From the IMG/VR virus record IMGVR_UViG_3300031999_000233, positions 1-20,877 of that record: a stretch of DNA of 20,877 nt. One strand, 5' to 3'. The notes below the pieces were generated by a model. It did not search any database. It saw only the letters and a program-made list of their open reading frames with translations, and was not told the origin of the DNA. The DNA comes from a virus. A program made the translations under genes and the position numbers. Below are positions 14,765 to 20,877 of this stretch, piece after piece (position 1 is the first letter of the stretch; each line of letters opens with the position of its first letter).

Positions 14765-16788
14765 TATGAAAACAATTTACGTTTTTTACTATTAAATAAT
14801 CCTCTTGATTCAGAGAACAGTGTATTCTTTTTATGTGCTGAGAACATTGCCTTCACTCTTTCATCTCCACTTCCACCAACCTTTCCCATTATAGGATCCA
14901 TCTTAAGTGCTTGAGCTATGGCTAATTCTGCTGCTATGATTCTATCAAAGTTACCTTGATCATTATACTGTATAATCTCTTCCAGTAGTACAGGATCAAA
15001 TATCTTACTCACTCCTATTTGTTCTTTAATTATATTACCATCTTCATCCTTCTCTGTATAGATCACTTCTTCCATATACTTCTTTAAGCAGTTGTGAAGA
15101 TAGTCAATTATTTTTTGAGAACTTCTATGTACACCATATTCTCTTTTAACAGTGGTGTTAGGAACTATCTCCATAAGCCACTGAGGTTGTTTCTCTAGAT
15201 AGTGAGCATCCCCTTTACTCTTCATGTATTCTATGAATGATATATCATCATTCTCACATAGAGTGCGAGCATTGTAATACTTGATCAAGAGTCTTGCTTG
15301 TTCTTCCCACACTTCTTTCTTATCAGGTCTTGCACAATACGAAGCTACGAACATATCTTGATACTTCTCACCTGTAAGATCGTGCATTCTTTTATACACA
15401 TATACAGATCCTAATGAGGAACTGTACGCACTCTTACCCTGTCTATAGGGATCCACTCCAGCTACATAGAGTCCATATGGAGGATTCTCTATAGGGAATT
15501 CATATATAACCACAGGAGCATCCTTAAGATCGCTATTCTTTAAAGGAAAGTTTGTGATGGGTTGCTTATCTGTAAACTCATGTGAGATCTTTTCACCATC
15601 ATTAAATAATATAATGGGTGTACCAGTTCTTTCATTATTAAGTAGTCTTGTCTTTTGTCTCTTGGCAGATTCAATATCAAAGATGTTTGTATCCTCATTC
15701 AGGAATATATCATCCACTTCTAAAGGATAGTACATCTTCTCTTTAAGATAGGCTATACGATCACCTGCCTTCTTAAGACGTTCTAAGTTGGTGGTGGTAA
15801 TTTGTTTAGCTTTCTCTTCATTAGAAACAAGCATCTTCACATTATGAAGCTCACTTGATAATGGTTTATCTAAGAAGGCCCCTAATGTAGAGTCTTCCTT
15901 AGATTCCATTCTATACTTGTATGAAATGAATAAGCCATGGATCCTCTTCTCATCTTTCTCATTATTGTATGTGAGGAAGTTAAAATTATCCACATCAAAC
16001 ATTAGAGATTTGGCGTCCATAAACTTTTTCATATCACCGCCTGTACCTGTAAGGATTGGTGAACAACCCCAACCAAATGGTGTGGTAAAACCAGGAACAG
16101 CAGCTTGGAAACCTCTTAAGAAGTTTCCTTTACCAATTTCATCTATAATGAGCTTACGAGGTTTTGTACCTGCAATAGCTTCCTCATTATTACCTTCATC
16201 AAGGTTACGTATTAAGATTTGGGAGAATGGTATTCTTTCTCCTCCTTTAGTTCTTATTCCTAGTGTCACTTGGTTCTTCCAGTTATCCTCTATTCTTTGC
16301 CATCTCCAAGCTTCTGGTAGGAAGTTAAGTCCTTTGTCAATCTTATCTGTAATAAGCTTTATATCTGGTGCATTAAGACCAGCAATAATATTCTGTGAGT
16401 TCTCATCGAACGTAGCACCCCAAGCTATATAGCTAGACTCAATCACTGATTTAGCCAAACGTCTAATACCAAGAATGACTAGTCCTTTTTTCTCTTGCTG
16501 TGCTCTATCTATTTCATTTGTAATCACCCACTCATTATCTCTAAGGAAAGGGTTGGCATATTTCTGAGAGATTCTACCACGCTCATCTATAACATCCACT
16601 TCTGTATTCCAGAAGTTTAGATGCCAATATAAGAATGGGTTTATATACACACCATCCATCATTGCACCATTCAAGCATAGATCTTTATGGAAATTAAAGA
16701 ATTGTTTATACTCCTCGCTCTCCTTATCAGGAATACGTGACTGGTTTAAAAACCAATCCTTATAATCTATACTCTGTAGTTCAATCAT
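14764..16788 (-). CDS. terL: Terminase large subunit (TerL)
   Basis: 674 residues: ATPase domain then RNase H-like nuclease. The ATPase part has GIRRLAKS (107-114) as a variant Walker A, KLIIDE (212-217) as Walker B with the catalytic E217, and ILTGTGGD (245-252) as the coupling motif. The nuclease part has GVDPY with D446 and LCEND with E512 as candidate metal ligands. It cuts the DNA concatemer and drives it into the procapsid through the portal. Its ATG overlaps the stop of the candidate small subunit gene (TAATG), and its own stop overlaps the portal ATG. The Walker A lacks the usual GKT/GKS and ends AKS, which is common in some TerL groups. Confidence 0.93.
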   Translation of the reverse strand: MIELQSIDYKDWFLNQSRIPDKESEEYKQFFNFHKDLCLNGAMMDGVYINPFLYWHLNFWNTEVDVIDERGRISQKYANPFLRDNEWVITNEIDRAQQEKKGLVILGIRRLAKSVIESSYIAWGATFDENSQNIIAGLNAPDIKLITDKIDKGLNFLPEAWRWQRIEDNWKNQVTLGIRTKGGERIPFSQILIRNLDEGNNEEAIAGTKPRKLIIDEIGKGNFLRGFQAAVPGFTTPFGWGCSPILTGTGGDMKKFMDAKSLMFDVDNFNFLTYNNEKDEKRIHGLFISYKYRMESKEDSTLGAFLDKPLSSELHNVKMLVSNEEKAKQITTTNLERLKKAGDRIAYLKEKMYYPLEVDDIFLNEDTNIFDIESAKRQKTRLLNNERTGTPIILFNDGEKISHEFTDKQPITNFPLKNSDLKDAPVVIYEFPIENPPYGLYVAGVDPYRQGKSAYSSSLGSVYVYKRMHDLTGEKYQDMFVASYCARPDKKEVWEEQARLLIKYYNARTLCENDDISFIEYMKSKGDAHYLEKQPQWLMEIVPNTTVKREYGVHRSSQKIIDYLHNCLKKYMEEVIYTEKDEDGNIIKEQIGVSKIFDPVLLEEIIQYNDQGNFDRIIAAELAIAQALKMDPIMGKVGGSGDERVKAMFSAHKKNTLFSESRGLFNSKKRKLFS

Positions 16789-17120
16789 TATTTTCTGCTT
16801 TTAAGGAACTCCTCAGCCATTGAGCTAAGTTCTCCTTTTCCTCTCACTTCCACCTTACTCTCTTCTTTTTCTCTCATTGAATCCACTGTTCTTAATATCT
16901 CAGCATAATCTTTGAGAGCTTGTGTTAAGTCTTTTCTCTGAGCTTCTTTGTTAGCTATACAAATAGGAATAGCTCCCCCTCCTTTAGTTTCTTTCCAAGC
17001 CATTCTATCTGTTAATTGAGAAAACGGATTTGCTTCTATATATTCTTTTAGCTCCTGGAGTTTATTCTCTAAAAATTCTAATTCATATTCAATTAGAAGA
17101 GCTTTCTTGCTTGTTGCCAT
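16788..17120 (-). CDS. Candidate small terminase subunit
   Basis: 110 residues, almost all helical: KALLIEYELEFLENKLQELK (6-25), then RMAWKETKGGGAIPICI (39-55), then a second long helix KEAQRKDLTQALKDYAEILR (58-77). It lies directly upstream of TerL, where small terminase subunits usually sit. TerL starts in its stop (TAATG), so the two are translationally coupled. I do not see a clear helix-turn-helix, so DNA recognition cannot be shown; the coiled helices would suit oligomerisation. The name is by position; another TerL-coupled helical protein is possible. The endonuclease gene upstream overlaps its first 32 nt. Confidence 0.5.
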   Translation of the reverse strand: MATSKKALLIEYELEFLENKLQELKEYIEANPFSQLTDRMAWKETKGGGAIPICIANKEAQRKDLTQALKDYAEILRTVDSMREKEESKVEVRGKGELSSMAEEFLKSRK

Positions 17121-17616
17121 TATTTAGTTTTTTATTTATAATTCCTCTAGCTTTTAACGCTAACCTTAATTTCTCTCTAGTAGCTTCTGTAATAACTCTT
17201 TTACTATTTGCCACTTTAATTTTATTCTTCATTTCTTCTGTCCATATAGTTTTATGTCCAGTCATTCCCTCTCCCCCATCTGTTATATTTACAAGTGTTC
17301 CTTTCTTGTCTTTCTTTTTTCCAAGAAGCTTTATATAGTTTACTTCTTGATTAATTATTTCTTGTTTATCATCAGACTCTGAAATAATCATTACATTATA
17401 TCTAGTCTTATTACAAACCTTTTTCCAAAATCCACTTCTCTTTTTGTAACACATTGCTCTATCATAATCTTTCTTTCTATATTTTGTTCCTATTCCTATA
17501 TAGAATGCTTCACTTTTATCTTGCCTATAATGAACATAAAGATAATACTTTTTTTCTCCAGTTATATTAGAAGGAATAATTAATCTATCTATATGTGGAT
17601 GATCTTCAACTATCAT
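17089..17616 (-). CDS. GIY-YIG endonuclease with NUMOD-like C-terminus
   Basis: 175 residues. The GIY-YIG domain shows YYLYVHY (24-30) and FYIGIGT (38-44), R53, E91 (EVNYIKLLG) and LVNITDGGEG (108-117). The C-terminal part GHKTIWTEEMKNKIKVANSK (120-139) plus ATREKLRLALKARG (145-158) looks like NUMOD3-type DNA-binding helices, so it is probably a free-standing homing endonuclease. Its last 32 nt overlap the start of the next gene in another frame, and a 27-nt gap lies before it. This suggests insertion beside the packaging genes. Codon use is more AT-rich than its neighbours, consistent with transfer. Confidence 0.8.
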   Translation of the reverse strand: MIVEDHPHIDRLIIPSNITGEKKYYLYVHYRQDKSEAFYIGIGTKYRKKDYDRAMCYKKRSGFWKKVCNKTRYNVMIISESDDKQEIINQEVNYIKLLGKKKDKKGTLVNITDGGEGMTGHKTIWTEEMKNKIKVANSKRVITEATREKLRLALKARGIINKKLNNGNKQESSSN

Positions 17617-17643
17617 ACCTCTGTATTAATGTATGTAGTTTTT

Positions 17644-17928
17644 TTAATAGCCGCCATCTTCTTCCTCTTTAAATAAGTTATCAAGATCTAGTCCTTCCTT
17701 AATGATGTTATCAATATCAGAATCATCTATATGTCTAACATCCATCTCAAGTTGTCCTTTGTATTTAGCTAAACAATAAGCTAGCTCTTTATCTGTCACT
17801 CCCCAAAGGTTCCCACACTCATCAAGAACTGTAGCTAAATGTTTACCCATGTTATATTGTGGGTAGGCAGTATGTAGTTCTTGTAGAATATGAAGCACCT
17901 TATTATAGTAATTTGGTGGTTTCTTCAT
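17644..17928 (-). CDS. Conserved phage protein of unknown function
   Basis: 94 residues: a basic start (MKKPPNYYNKVLHILQELHT), then KHLATVLDECGNLWGVTDKE (29-48) and LAYCLAKYKGQL, and an acidic tail DNLFKEEEDGGY. The shape is a small helical protein. I recall similar genes near packaging genes of Bacteroidota phages but no function. It is 10 nt downstream of the 59-residue gene in the leftward unit. Confidence 0.7.
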   Translation of the reverse strand: MKKPPNYYNKVLHILQELHTAYPQYNMGKHLATVLDECGNLWGVTDKELAYCLAKYKGQLEMDVRHIDDSDIDNIIKEGLDLDNLFKEEEDGGY

Positions 17929-17938
17929 CTGTTTGGTT

Positions 17939-18118
17939 TTAAATTATAAGTCCTGAGCTTGTAGCTGATAGCTTTGTAAGCCCTGGTTTAATAACATCTT
18001 TAAGTAGCTTTTGAATTTCATCATTAGCTAATTTCTGTGTCTCTTCTGTAATTCCTGGTGTTGCACATAGCTGTCCTAGCTTTTCAATTACAATCCAGGC
18101 TTCCATTGTTGGGTTCAT
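17939..18118 (-). CDS. 59-residue protein of unknown function
   Basis: Complete frame from ATG at 18118 to TAA at 17939. The product starts MNPTMEAWIVIEKLGQLCAT and continues PGITEETQKLANDEIQKLLK, ending in KLSATSSGLII. It is helical and hydrophilic, without membrane or zinc motifs. The ATG overlaps the stop of the 87-residue gene by 4 nt (ATGA), so it is coupled and most likely real. It fills an otherwise empty 186-nt gap in the leftward unit. Unknown family. Confidence 0.65.
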   Translation of the reverse strand: MNPTMEAWIVIEKLGQLCATPGITEETQKLANDEIQKLLKDVIKPGLTKLSATSSGLII

Positions 18119-18378
18119 GTTAGTTGGTTTAAGTCATCATCTGACAGTTTTATATTCTTTATTTCTTCCTTCAATTCTTCAAAGTCAACAATGTGATCAT
18201 CACCCTCTTCTTCATCCTTGCTTAAATACTCCTCACAGAAAGCAATACCTATTGTATCTTGTTCCTCATCAGGCTTTCCTATAATATCTATATAATCCAC
18301 ACCTGTATTGTACACTTCCATCAATGCCTGTATCAGAACATTTAACGGTATCTTTTTAAGTCTTATTTCCTTGCTCAT
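18115..18378 (-). CDS. Acidic small protein of unknown function
   Basis: 87 residues. The N-terminus is basic and hydrophobic (MSKEIRLKKIPLNVLIQALM), and the rest is very acidic (KPDEEQDTIGIAFCEEYLSK, DEEEGDDHIVDFEELKEEIK). It could be a nucleic-acid mimic or binding partner, but I see no motif that shows it. Its start overlaps the Cys-rich gene by 23 nt and its stop overlaps the next small gene by 4 nt (ATGA). Confidence 0.65.
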   Translation of the reverse strand: MSKEIRLKKIPLNVLIQALMEVYNTGVDYIDIIGKPDEEQDTIGIAFCEEYLSKDEEEGDDHIVDFEELKEEIKNIKLSDDDLNQLT

Positions 18379-18661
18379 TGATTGACGTTTTTAATTCCTC
18401 TTCTTGTTCCTGTGTGACAACTCCCACCCATTTGTTTAAAGGACAACTGCAAGAAAGACATCTTGTTTTTGCTGATAAGGTGCATCCACAGTTTGTACAA
18501 TGATCATCTGGTCGTATTGTCTTATAATTCTTAGAATGATGAGGACAATTTAAACATATGTTTATTCGTTCACTTGATGTCTTCTCAATAACATCTTTTA
18601 ATTCTGAGGGGGGAATCAGTTTGTTTCTCCAGCCCTCTAACACTTGAGAAAAATTAATCAT
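18356..18661 (-). CDS. Cys-rich zinc-binding protein
   Basis: 101 residues. Cysteines and histidines follow C-x2-C-x2-H (C36, C39, H42), C-x2-C-x-C (C55, C58, C60) and C-x2-C-x-C (C68, C71, C73), in the stretches ERINICLNCPHHSK, DDHCTNCGCTLSAKT and RCLSCSCPLNKW. Two zinc sites are likely. The C-terminal part is charged. A small zinc protein with LSAKTR...CPLNKW is a layout I recall from Bacteroidota phages; function unknown. The start overlaps the IHF-like gene's stop by 8 nt, so the genes are coupled. Confidence 0.75.
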   Translation of the reverse strand: MINFSQVLEGWRNKLIPPSELKDVIEKTSSERINICLNCPHHSKNYKTIRPDDHCTNCGCTLSAKTRCLSCSCPLNKWVGVVTQEQEEELKTSINEQGNKT

Positions 18662-19001
18662 TTATTCTTGGTTTTAACTGTTCTATGTTTGCTGTCAGGG
18701 AAGCAATCTTTTGATGTGCAATGCTTCTCTTATGTTCTGTTGTCTCTGGGTTTACAAGCTGTCTTTCTAGAGCAGCCTTTTGTCTAAGCATTGTTTCCAT
18801 CTTCTTCACTGCCTTCTTCCTATTAAAGAACAACTTCCCAAACCCAGAAATCTCTATTGAATCATTATCCCTTAGGGCATTGTTTGCTTCACTAAACTGA
18901 TGAACTATCACTTGATCTATAACCTTCTCACTCACCATCATCTTCACAGCTAATGTCCTGACAATATAATCCCTCATTGAAAGATTGACTGGCTTATCCA
19001 T
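18654..19001 (-). CDS. IHF/HU-like DNA-binding protein
   Basis: 115 residues. The first ~65 residues match the HU/IHF fold layout: two helices (MRDYIVRTLAVKMMVSEKVI; HQFSEANNALRDND) then SIEISGFGKLFF (48-59), the beta part with the 'xIxGFGxF' signature and basic NRKKAVKK. The residues after ~66 form helices (ALERQLVNP; IAHQKIASLTANIEQLK) that replace or extend the usual DNA-wrapping arm. Such proteins bend DNA and help replication, packaging or transcription; IHF-like genes are a known part of crAss-like genomes. Start and stop overlap both neighbours by 8 nt. Confidence 0.75.
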   Translation of the reverse strand: MDKPVNLSMRDYIVRTLAVKMMVSEKVIDQVIVHQFSEANNALRDNDSIEISGFGKLFFNRKKAVKKMETMLRQKAALERQLVNPETTEHKRSIAHQKIASLTANIEQLKPRIND

Positions 19002-19347
19002 GTGTTAGCTTTATTTCTAATGTGATGTCCTTATTAAAATCCAATATGATTGTTGGATTGACCTTCACCTTTGTCCCATCCTTTACAAGCACATATATTT
19101 TCTTTAGCTTACTGATTATATTATTAATCGTTGGACCTGTACTATCATATCTCTCACAAAACTCTTTCCTTATATTAGCATAAGAGATGTTCCCTTTAAT
19201 GGCTGTGAATGCTACAAGCTGTATTTCCCTCTGTGTTAGCTTGAGATTGTTCACTGCTGACAGAATGGAATAATACTTCTCAGCTAGGGAGAACATATCT
19301 GTCTCCTGCTTTTTCATCTTCTGTAATATAATATTATTTGGTTTCAT
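18994..19347 (-). CDS. Winged-helix-like DNA-binding protein
   Basis: 117 residues: N-terminal helix (QKMKKQETDMFSLAEKYYSI), then LTQREIQLVAFTAIKGNISY (37-56) and ANIRKEFCERYDSTGPTINN (57-76) as a helix-turn-helix, then a beta hairpin (KKIYVLVKDGTKVKVNPTII). The layout suits a winged-helix regulator or initiator. It follows a consensus promoter by about 9-15 nt, so it is the first or second gene of the leftward unit and a fair candidate for control of late genes. No named family. Confidence 0.6.
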   Translation of the reverse strand: MKPNNIILQKMKKQETDMFSLAEKYYSILSAVNNLKLTQREIQLVAFTAIKGNISYANIRKEFCERYDSTGPTINNIISKLKKIYVLVKDGTKVKVNPTIILDFNKDITLEIKLTHG

Positions 19348-19361
19348 ATGTAATTGTTATA

Positions 19362-19392
19362 CAAAGATAGGCAATATAATCAGAACATCAAA
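19362..19392 (-). promoter_or_regulatory. Bacteroides-type promoter upstream of the winged-helix gene
   Basis: Leftward TTTG (19389-19392), 19-nt spacer, TATCTTTG (19362-19369). Both boxes match TTTG / TAnnTTTG exactly. The predicted start is about 9 nt before the ATG, a short leader. Lies in the 70-nt gap between the two genes. Confidence 0.65.
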
Positions 19393-19417
19393 TACAATCT
19401 TTTATATTATTGCTATA

Positions 19418-19660
19418 TTATGCCTCGTTTTCTTTAAAAAAGATCAAGACCACCTCTATAAAGAATAGAGACAACCTAAACTCCTGTTCTATAGAATCTT
19501 CCTCTTCTGTTGTATATTCTAAGAAAGATAGACCTATTCTATAATAGGGATTGGAAAGACCCTTAACTTCCATAGACAGTTCAAATTCATCAAACCCTTT
19601 AAACCCTGTAGCTAAAGAAATCACAATTGTAATTCCTATAAAGACCATAAGTGCAATCAT
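19418..19660 (-). CDS. Small membrane protein of unknown function
   Basis: 80 residues. An N-terminal hydrophobic segment (MIALMVFIGITIVISLATGF) is long enough to cross a membrane, followed by an acidic domain (EYTTEEEDSIEQEF) and a hydrophobic end (FFIEVVLIFFKENEA). It is the first gene after the leftward promoter at 19714-19746, with a leader of about 45 nt. The function cannot be told. The start with A/T- and G-poor leader (AACAAGGAAACATG) is plausible. Confidence 0.55.
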   Translation of the reverse strand: MIALMVFIGITIVISLATGFKGFDEFELSMEVKGLSNPYYRIGLSFLEYTTEEEDSIEQEFRLSLFFIEVVLIFFKENEA

Positions 19661-19713
19661 GTTTCCTTGTTTTATATTGTGTATCTATCTACCCCTTCCC
19701 CACCCACACTCCC

Positions 19714-19746
19714 CAAAGTTACAAATGTTTTATAATACCATCCAAA
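19714..19746 (-). promoter_or_regulatory. Bacteroides-type promoter for the leftward unit
   Basis: Leftward TTTG (19743-19746), 21-nt spacer, TAACTTTG (19714-19721). Exact match to TTTG / TAnnTTTG. It would start transcription about 47 nt upstream of the membrane-protein ATG, with a G-rich leader (GGGTGGGGAA, 19696-19705 on this strand). Confidence 0.65.
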
Positions 19747-19845
19747 TCTTTTTTTCTCTGTATAGCCATTTTCCATGGGAAACCCCCATTGGACCTGGAA
19801 AAAATATTTTGGGCCCCCATCCTTTTATAATGCTCCCCCCTATTG

Positions 19846-19855
19846 TATATATGGG
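19846..19855 (+). promoter_or_regulatory. TATATATGGG element, copy 1
   Basis: TATATATGGG upstream of the rightward 133-residue gene; a second exact copy is at 20469-20478 upstream of the 60-residue gene. A candidate promoter element for phage RNA polymerase or a regulator, since no host-type promoter was seen. Confidence 0.3.
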
Positions 19856-19973
19856 AGAAGAGACTACTCCATCCCAAGACCCCAGGTACAGAAGGAGTGG
19901 TTGGGGTTACCTCCGCCATTCAATCATTAATCATTAATGTGGAGACACCACGATTAAAAACTGTAAACTTTTT

Positions 19974-20375
19974 ATGGCTACTATTAAATTAATTGATGAA
20001 CAGTGTGACGAAGTTAGTGTAATTTCTCACAACAAGCCTTACAAGAATGGACAGAGAGCGAAGGACAAGAAGACTTTCAGTCAGTTCAAGTATAACAATG
20101 TTGTGTTCACTGTTGATTCAGAGAATCCATTCATTTCAGCTTTTGCTGAAGGCAAGATTGACAGTATTAAATTAACTGAAGGCACTCGTGAATCAGTTAC
20201 TGTTGATGCTAATGGAGAAGAACAAACTGCAATGGTTCCAACATTAACGTTTGACTCTTACATTAGTTTTGCACAGACTCTTAATAGAGCAGAGCATAAG
20301 AGTAAGATTGCTCGTTTTAAGCATCTTGAAGCTACACCAGTCTCTGCAGACTTGTTGAGCGAGCTAACTGCATAG
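19974..20375 (+). CDS. Rightward 133-residue protein of unknown function
   Basis: 133 residues with no membrane segment or recognised motif. The N-terminal part is beta-like (KYNNVVFTVDSENPF), the middle has SIKLTEGTRESVTVDANGEE and the C-terminal part is helical (NRAEHKSKIARFKHLEA). Codons are less AT-extreme than in the leftward genes, which fits strong expression. It is the first rightward gene, so it belongs to a different transcription unit from the structural block, perhaps the early or replication genes. I do not recognise it; a DNA-binding or inhibitor protein cannot be excluded. Confidence 0.7.
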   Translation: MATIKLIDEQCDEVSVISHNKPYKNGQRAKDKKTFSQFKYNNVVFTVDSENPFISAFAEGKIDSIKLTEGTRESVTVDANGEEQTAMVPTLTFDSYISFAQTLNRAEHKSKIARFKHLEATPVSADLLSELTA

Positions 20376-20392
20376 GAGAACATTGAGAAGAT

Positions 20393-20424
20393 TGTGTAGG
20401 TTTACCGTTTGGTAGACCTGCACA
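20393..20424 (+). ncRNA. 14-bp hairpin, candidate RNA switch or terminator
   Basis: TGTGTAGGTTTACC (20393-20406), loop GTTT, GGTAGACCTGCACA (20411-20424). Twelve Watson-Crick and two G-U pairs. The left-arm part GTGTAGGTTT (20394-20403) can also pair with AGACCTACAC (20452-20461). No U-tract follows, so a simple intrinsic terminator is unlikely. Confidence 0.4.
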
Positions 20425-20468
20425 CACTCTCATTAGCGTAGTATTATGCGAAGACCTACACTATACTA

Positions 20469-20512
20469 TATATATGGGTGGGAAATCATGCAATGTTTCG
20501 TTGGGTGGGGAA
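20469..20512 (+). repeat. TATATATGGG and two GGGTGGG direct repeats
   Basis: TATATATGGG (20469-20478), GGGTGGGAAA (20476-20485) and GGGTGGGGAA (20503-20512), 27 nt apart. The latter 10-mer also occurs on the other strand at 19696-19705. Confidence 0.5.
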
Positions 20513-20539
20513 TATTCTGCACTCTATATAGGTGTAAAT

Positions 20540-20560
20540 GAGGTGACGTGGAACCACCTC
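20540..20560 (+). other. GAGGTG/CACCTC hairpin
   Basis: Six-bp stem (20540-20545 and 20555-20560) around ACGTGGAAC. A short T-run (ATTTTTAAC) lies about 16 nt downstream. It may be a weak terminator or part of the leader of the next gene. Confidence 0.35.
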
Positions 20561-20628
20561 TGGAATACAAACAACATTTTTAACAATGCTTGATTCAAAA
20601 GAATACAGGCATACATATAGCATTAACT

Positions 20629-20811
20629 ATGACTTATCTTATACAAGACAACATTGCACACTTCTATAATAGAGAAGATGTAGACATTATTGATATTCCT
20701 AATTGTACAGTGTTACATACTAATCTATCTTGGATTGAGTTAGTTTGTAATAAGGTTGTTGATAAAGTTATTCATACACCTTTTCGTCTTAATGAAGATT
20801 TTAGAAGATAA
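20629..20811 (+). CDS. Rightward 60-residue protein of unknown function
   Basis: 60 residues from the ATG at 20629: starts MTYLIQDNIAHFYNREDVDI and continues IDIPNCTVLHTNLSWIELVC, ending NKVVDKVIHTPFRLNEDFRR. I chose this ATG over a TTG at 20590 that adds 13 residues, since other genes here start at ATG with A/T-rich leaders. No motif is recognised. A hairpin with a weak U-tract follows at once. Confidence 0.55.
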   Translation: MTYLIQDNIAHFYNREDVDIIDIPNCTVLHTNLSWIELVCNKVVDKVIHTPFRLNEDFRR

Positions 20812-20814
20812 TAT

Positions 20815-20836
20815 AATGGGCTGTAACAGGCCCATT
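20815..20836 (+). terminator. Hairpin terminator after the 60-residue gene
   Basis: AATGGGC (20815-20821), loop TGTAACAG, GCCCATT (20830-20836), followed by TGTTTAA. The stem is 7 bp with three G-C pairs plus A-T pairs; the U-tract is short. It ends the small rightward gene. Confidence 0.5.
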
Positions 20837-20877
20837 TGTTTAATGCACCACAATTCCACTTCCCAAGGGTGGACAGA

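Larger units (their letters stand above)
19661..19973. other. Divergent intergenic region
   Basis: 313 nt between the leftward and rightward units. It is richer in G/C runs than its surroundings (runs of four to six C or G). It holds the leftward promoter 19714-19746, TTCCCCACCC (19696-19705), an imperfect inverted repeat CCATGGG/CCCATTGG (19773-19792), the TATATATGGG element (19846-19855), a tandem TCATTAA repeat (about 19925-19938), and GTGG/CCAC (19939-19951) just before the rightward gene. No gene is called here. Confidence 0.6.
20376..20628. other. Structured non-coding region between rightward genes
   Basis: About 250 nt with no credible gene (a TTG-started extension of the next gene from 20590 is not used). 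It holds the strong hairpin 20393-20424, an alternative partner for its left arm at 20452-20461, the TATATATGGG and GGGTGGG repeats at 20469-20512, and the hairpin 20540-20560. It could be a leader RNA, small RNA or a regulatory/replication region. Confidence 0.55.

Noticed and set aside
15917-16432. 171-codon plus-strand frame inside terL
   Set aside because: Antisense to clear TerL motifs.
19826-19831. TATAAT, E. coli-type -10 for the rightward gene
   Set aside because: No -35 box at a fitting distance, and the host signals here are of the Bacteroides type.
19719-19919. 66-codon minus-strand frame in the divergent region
   Set aside because: It overlaps the leftward promoter boxes, lies in a G/C-run-rich stretch and shows no recognisable protein pattern.
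19551-19937. 128-codon plus-strand frame
   Set aside because: It is antisense to the small membrane protein and runs through the promoter region; proline-rich and composition typical of a shadow frame.
20393-20461. tRNA or CRISPR-like structure
   Set aside because: No T-loop or anticodon arm pattern, and no regular repeats with spacers; no tRNA or CRISPR array seen elsewhere either.
20590-20628. TTG-started extension of the 60-residue gene
   Set aside because: Other genes here use ATG; the ATG at 20629 is a better start.

Overview
This window is part of a tailed double-stranded DNA phage (or prophage) genome. It carries large terminase, portal, a scaffold-like protein and major capsid protein in canonical head-gene order, followed by connector-type and adhesion or fibre genes. 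A Bacteroidota host is likely. The DNA is AT-rich, starts sit behind A/T-rich leaders rather than Shine-Dalgarno sequences, and two leftward promoters match the Bacteroides-type consensus TTTG / TAnnTTTG exactly. One adhesin also carries a Fibrobacter-succinogenes-major-paralogous (FISUMP) domain, common in Bacteroidota phages. The IHF-like gene, 864-residue portal and head-gene order fit a crAss-like (Crassvirales) or related lineage. That placement is inference from gene content and recalled family resemblance, not from a search.

Layout: from about 19.66 kb down to position 1 everything is on the minus strand. The leftward unit starts at promoters at 19714-19746 and 19362-19392. First come small, tightly coupled genes: membrane protein, winged-helix-like protein, IHF/HU-like protein, Cys-rich zinc protein, an acidic protein, a 59-residue protein and a 94-residue protein. 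A GIY-YIG endonuclease follows, then a candidate small terminase, TerL, portal, an endonuclease VII/HNH protein and an SPFH/Band-7 protein. A further promoter-like site (11125-11155) precedes the acidic scaffold-like protein and the major capsid protein. After a hairpin-rich gap come two connector-type genes and an unidentified 387-residue structural protein that ends at a hairpin terminator (5116-5156). The left 5.1 kb holds a modular adhesion set: a conserved 187-residue protein, a 30-residue Cys-rich microprotein, a beta-propeller adhesin, a 93-residue protein, the FISUMP adhesin, a tail-collar fibre and a fibre cut by the window edge. Three structural proteins carry poly-threonine tracts.

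The strand switch is at 19.66-19.97 kb. Rightward from there are a 133-residue protein and a 60-residue protein, separated by about 250 bases of non-coding DNA with strong hairpins, G-rich repeats and a candidate bistable RNA. No Bacteroides-type promoter was found for the rightward genes; a repeated TATATATGGG element is the only candidate.

I did not see a known but unnamed defence system. The less ordinary items are the SPFH protein inside the head module, the poly-Thr-linked adhesins with a shared DNA joint, the structured non-coding region at 20.39-20.56 kb, and two nuclease genes inside the packaging module. Two small genes (30 and 59 residues) are also called.
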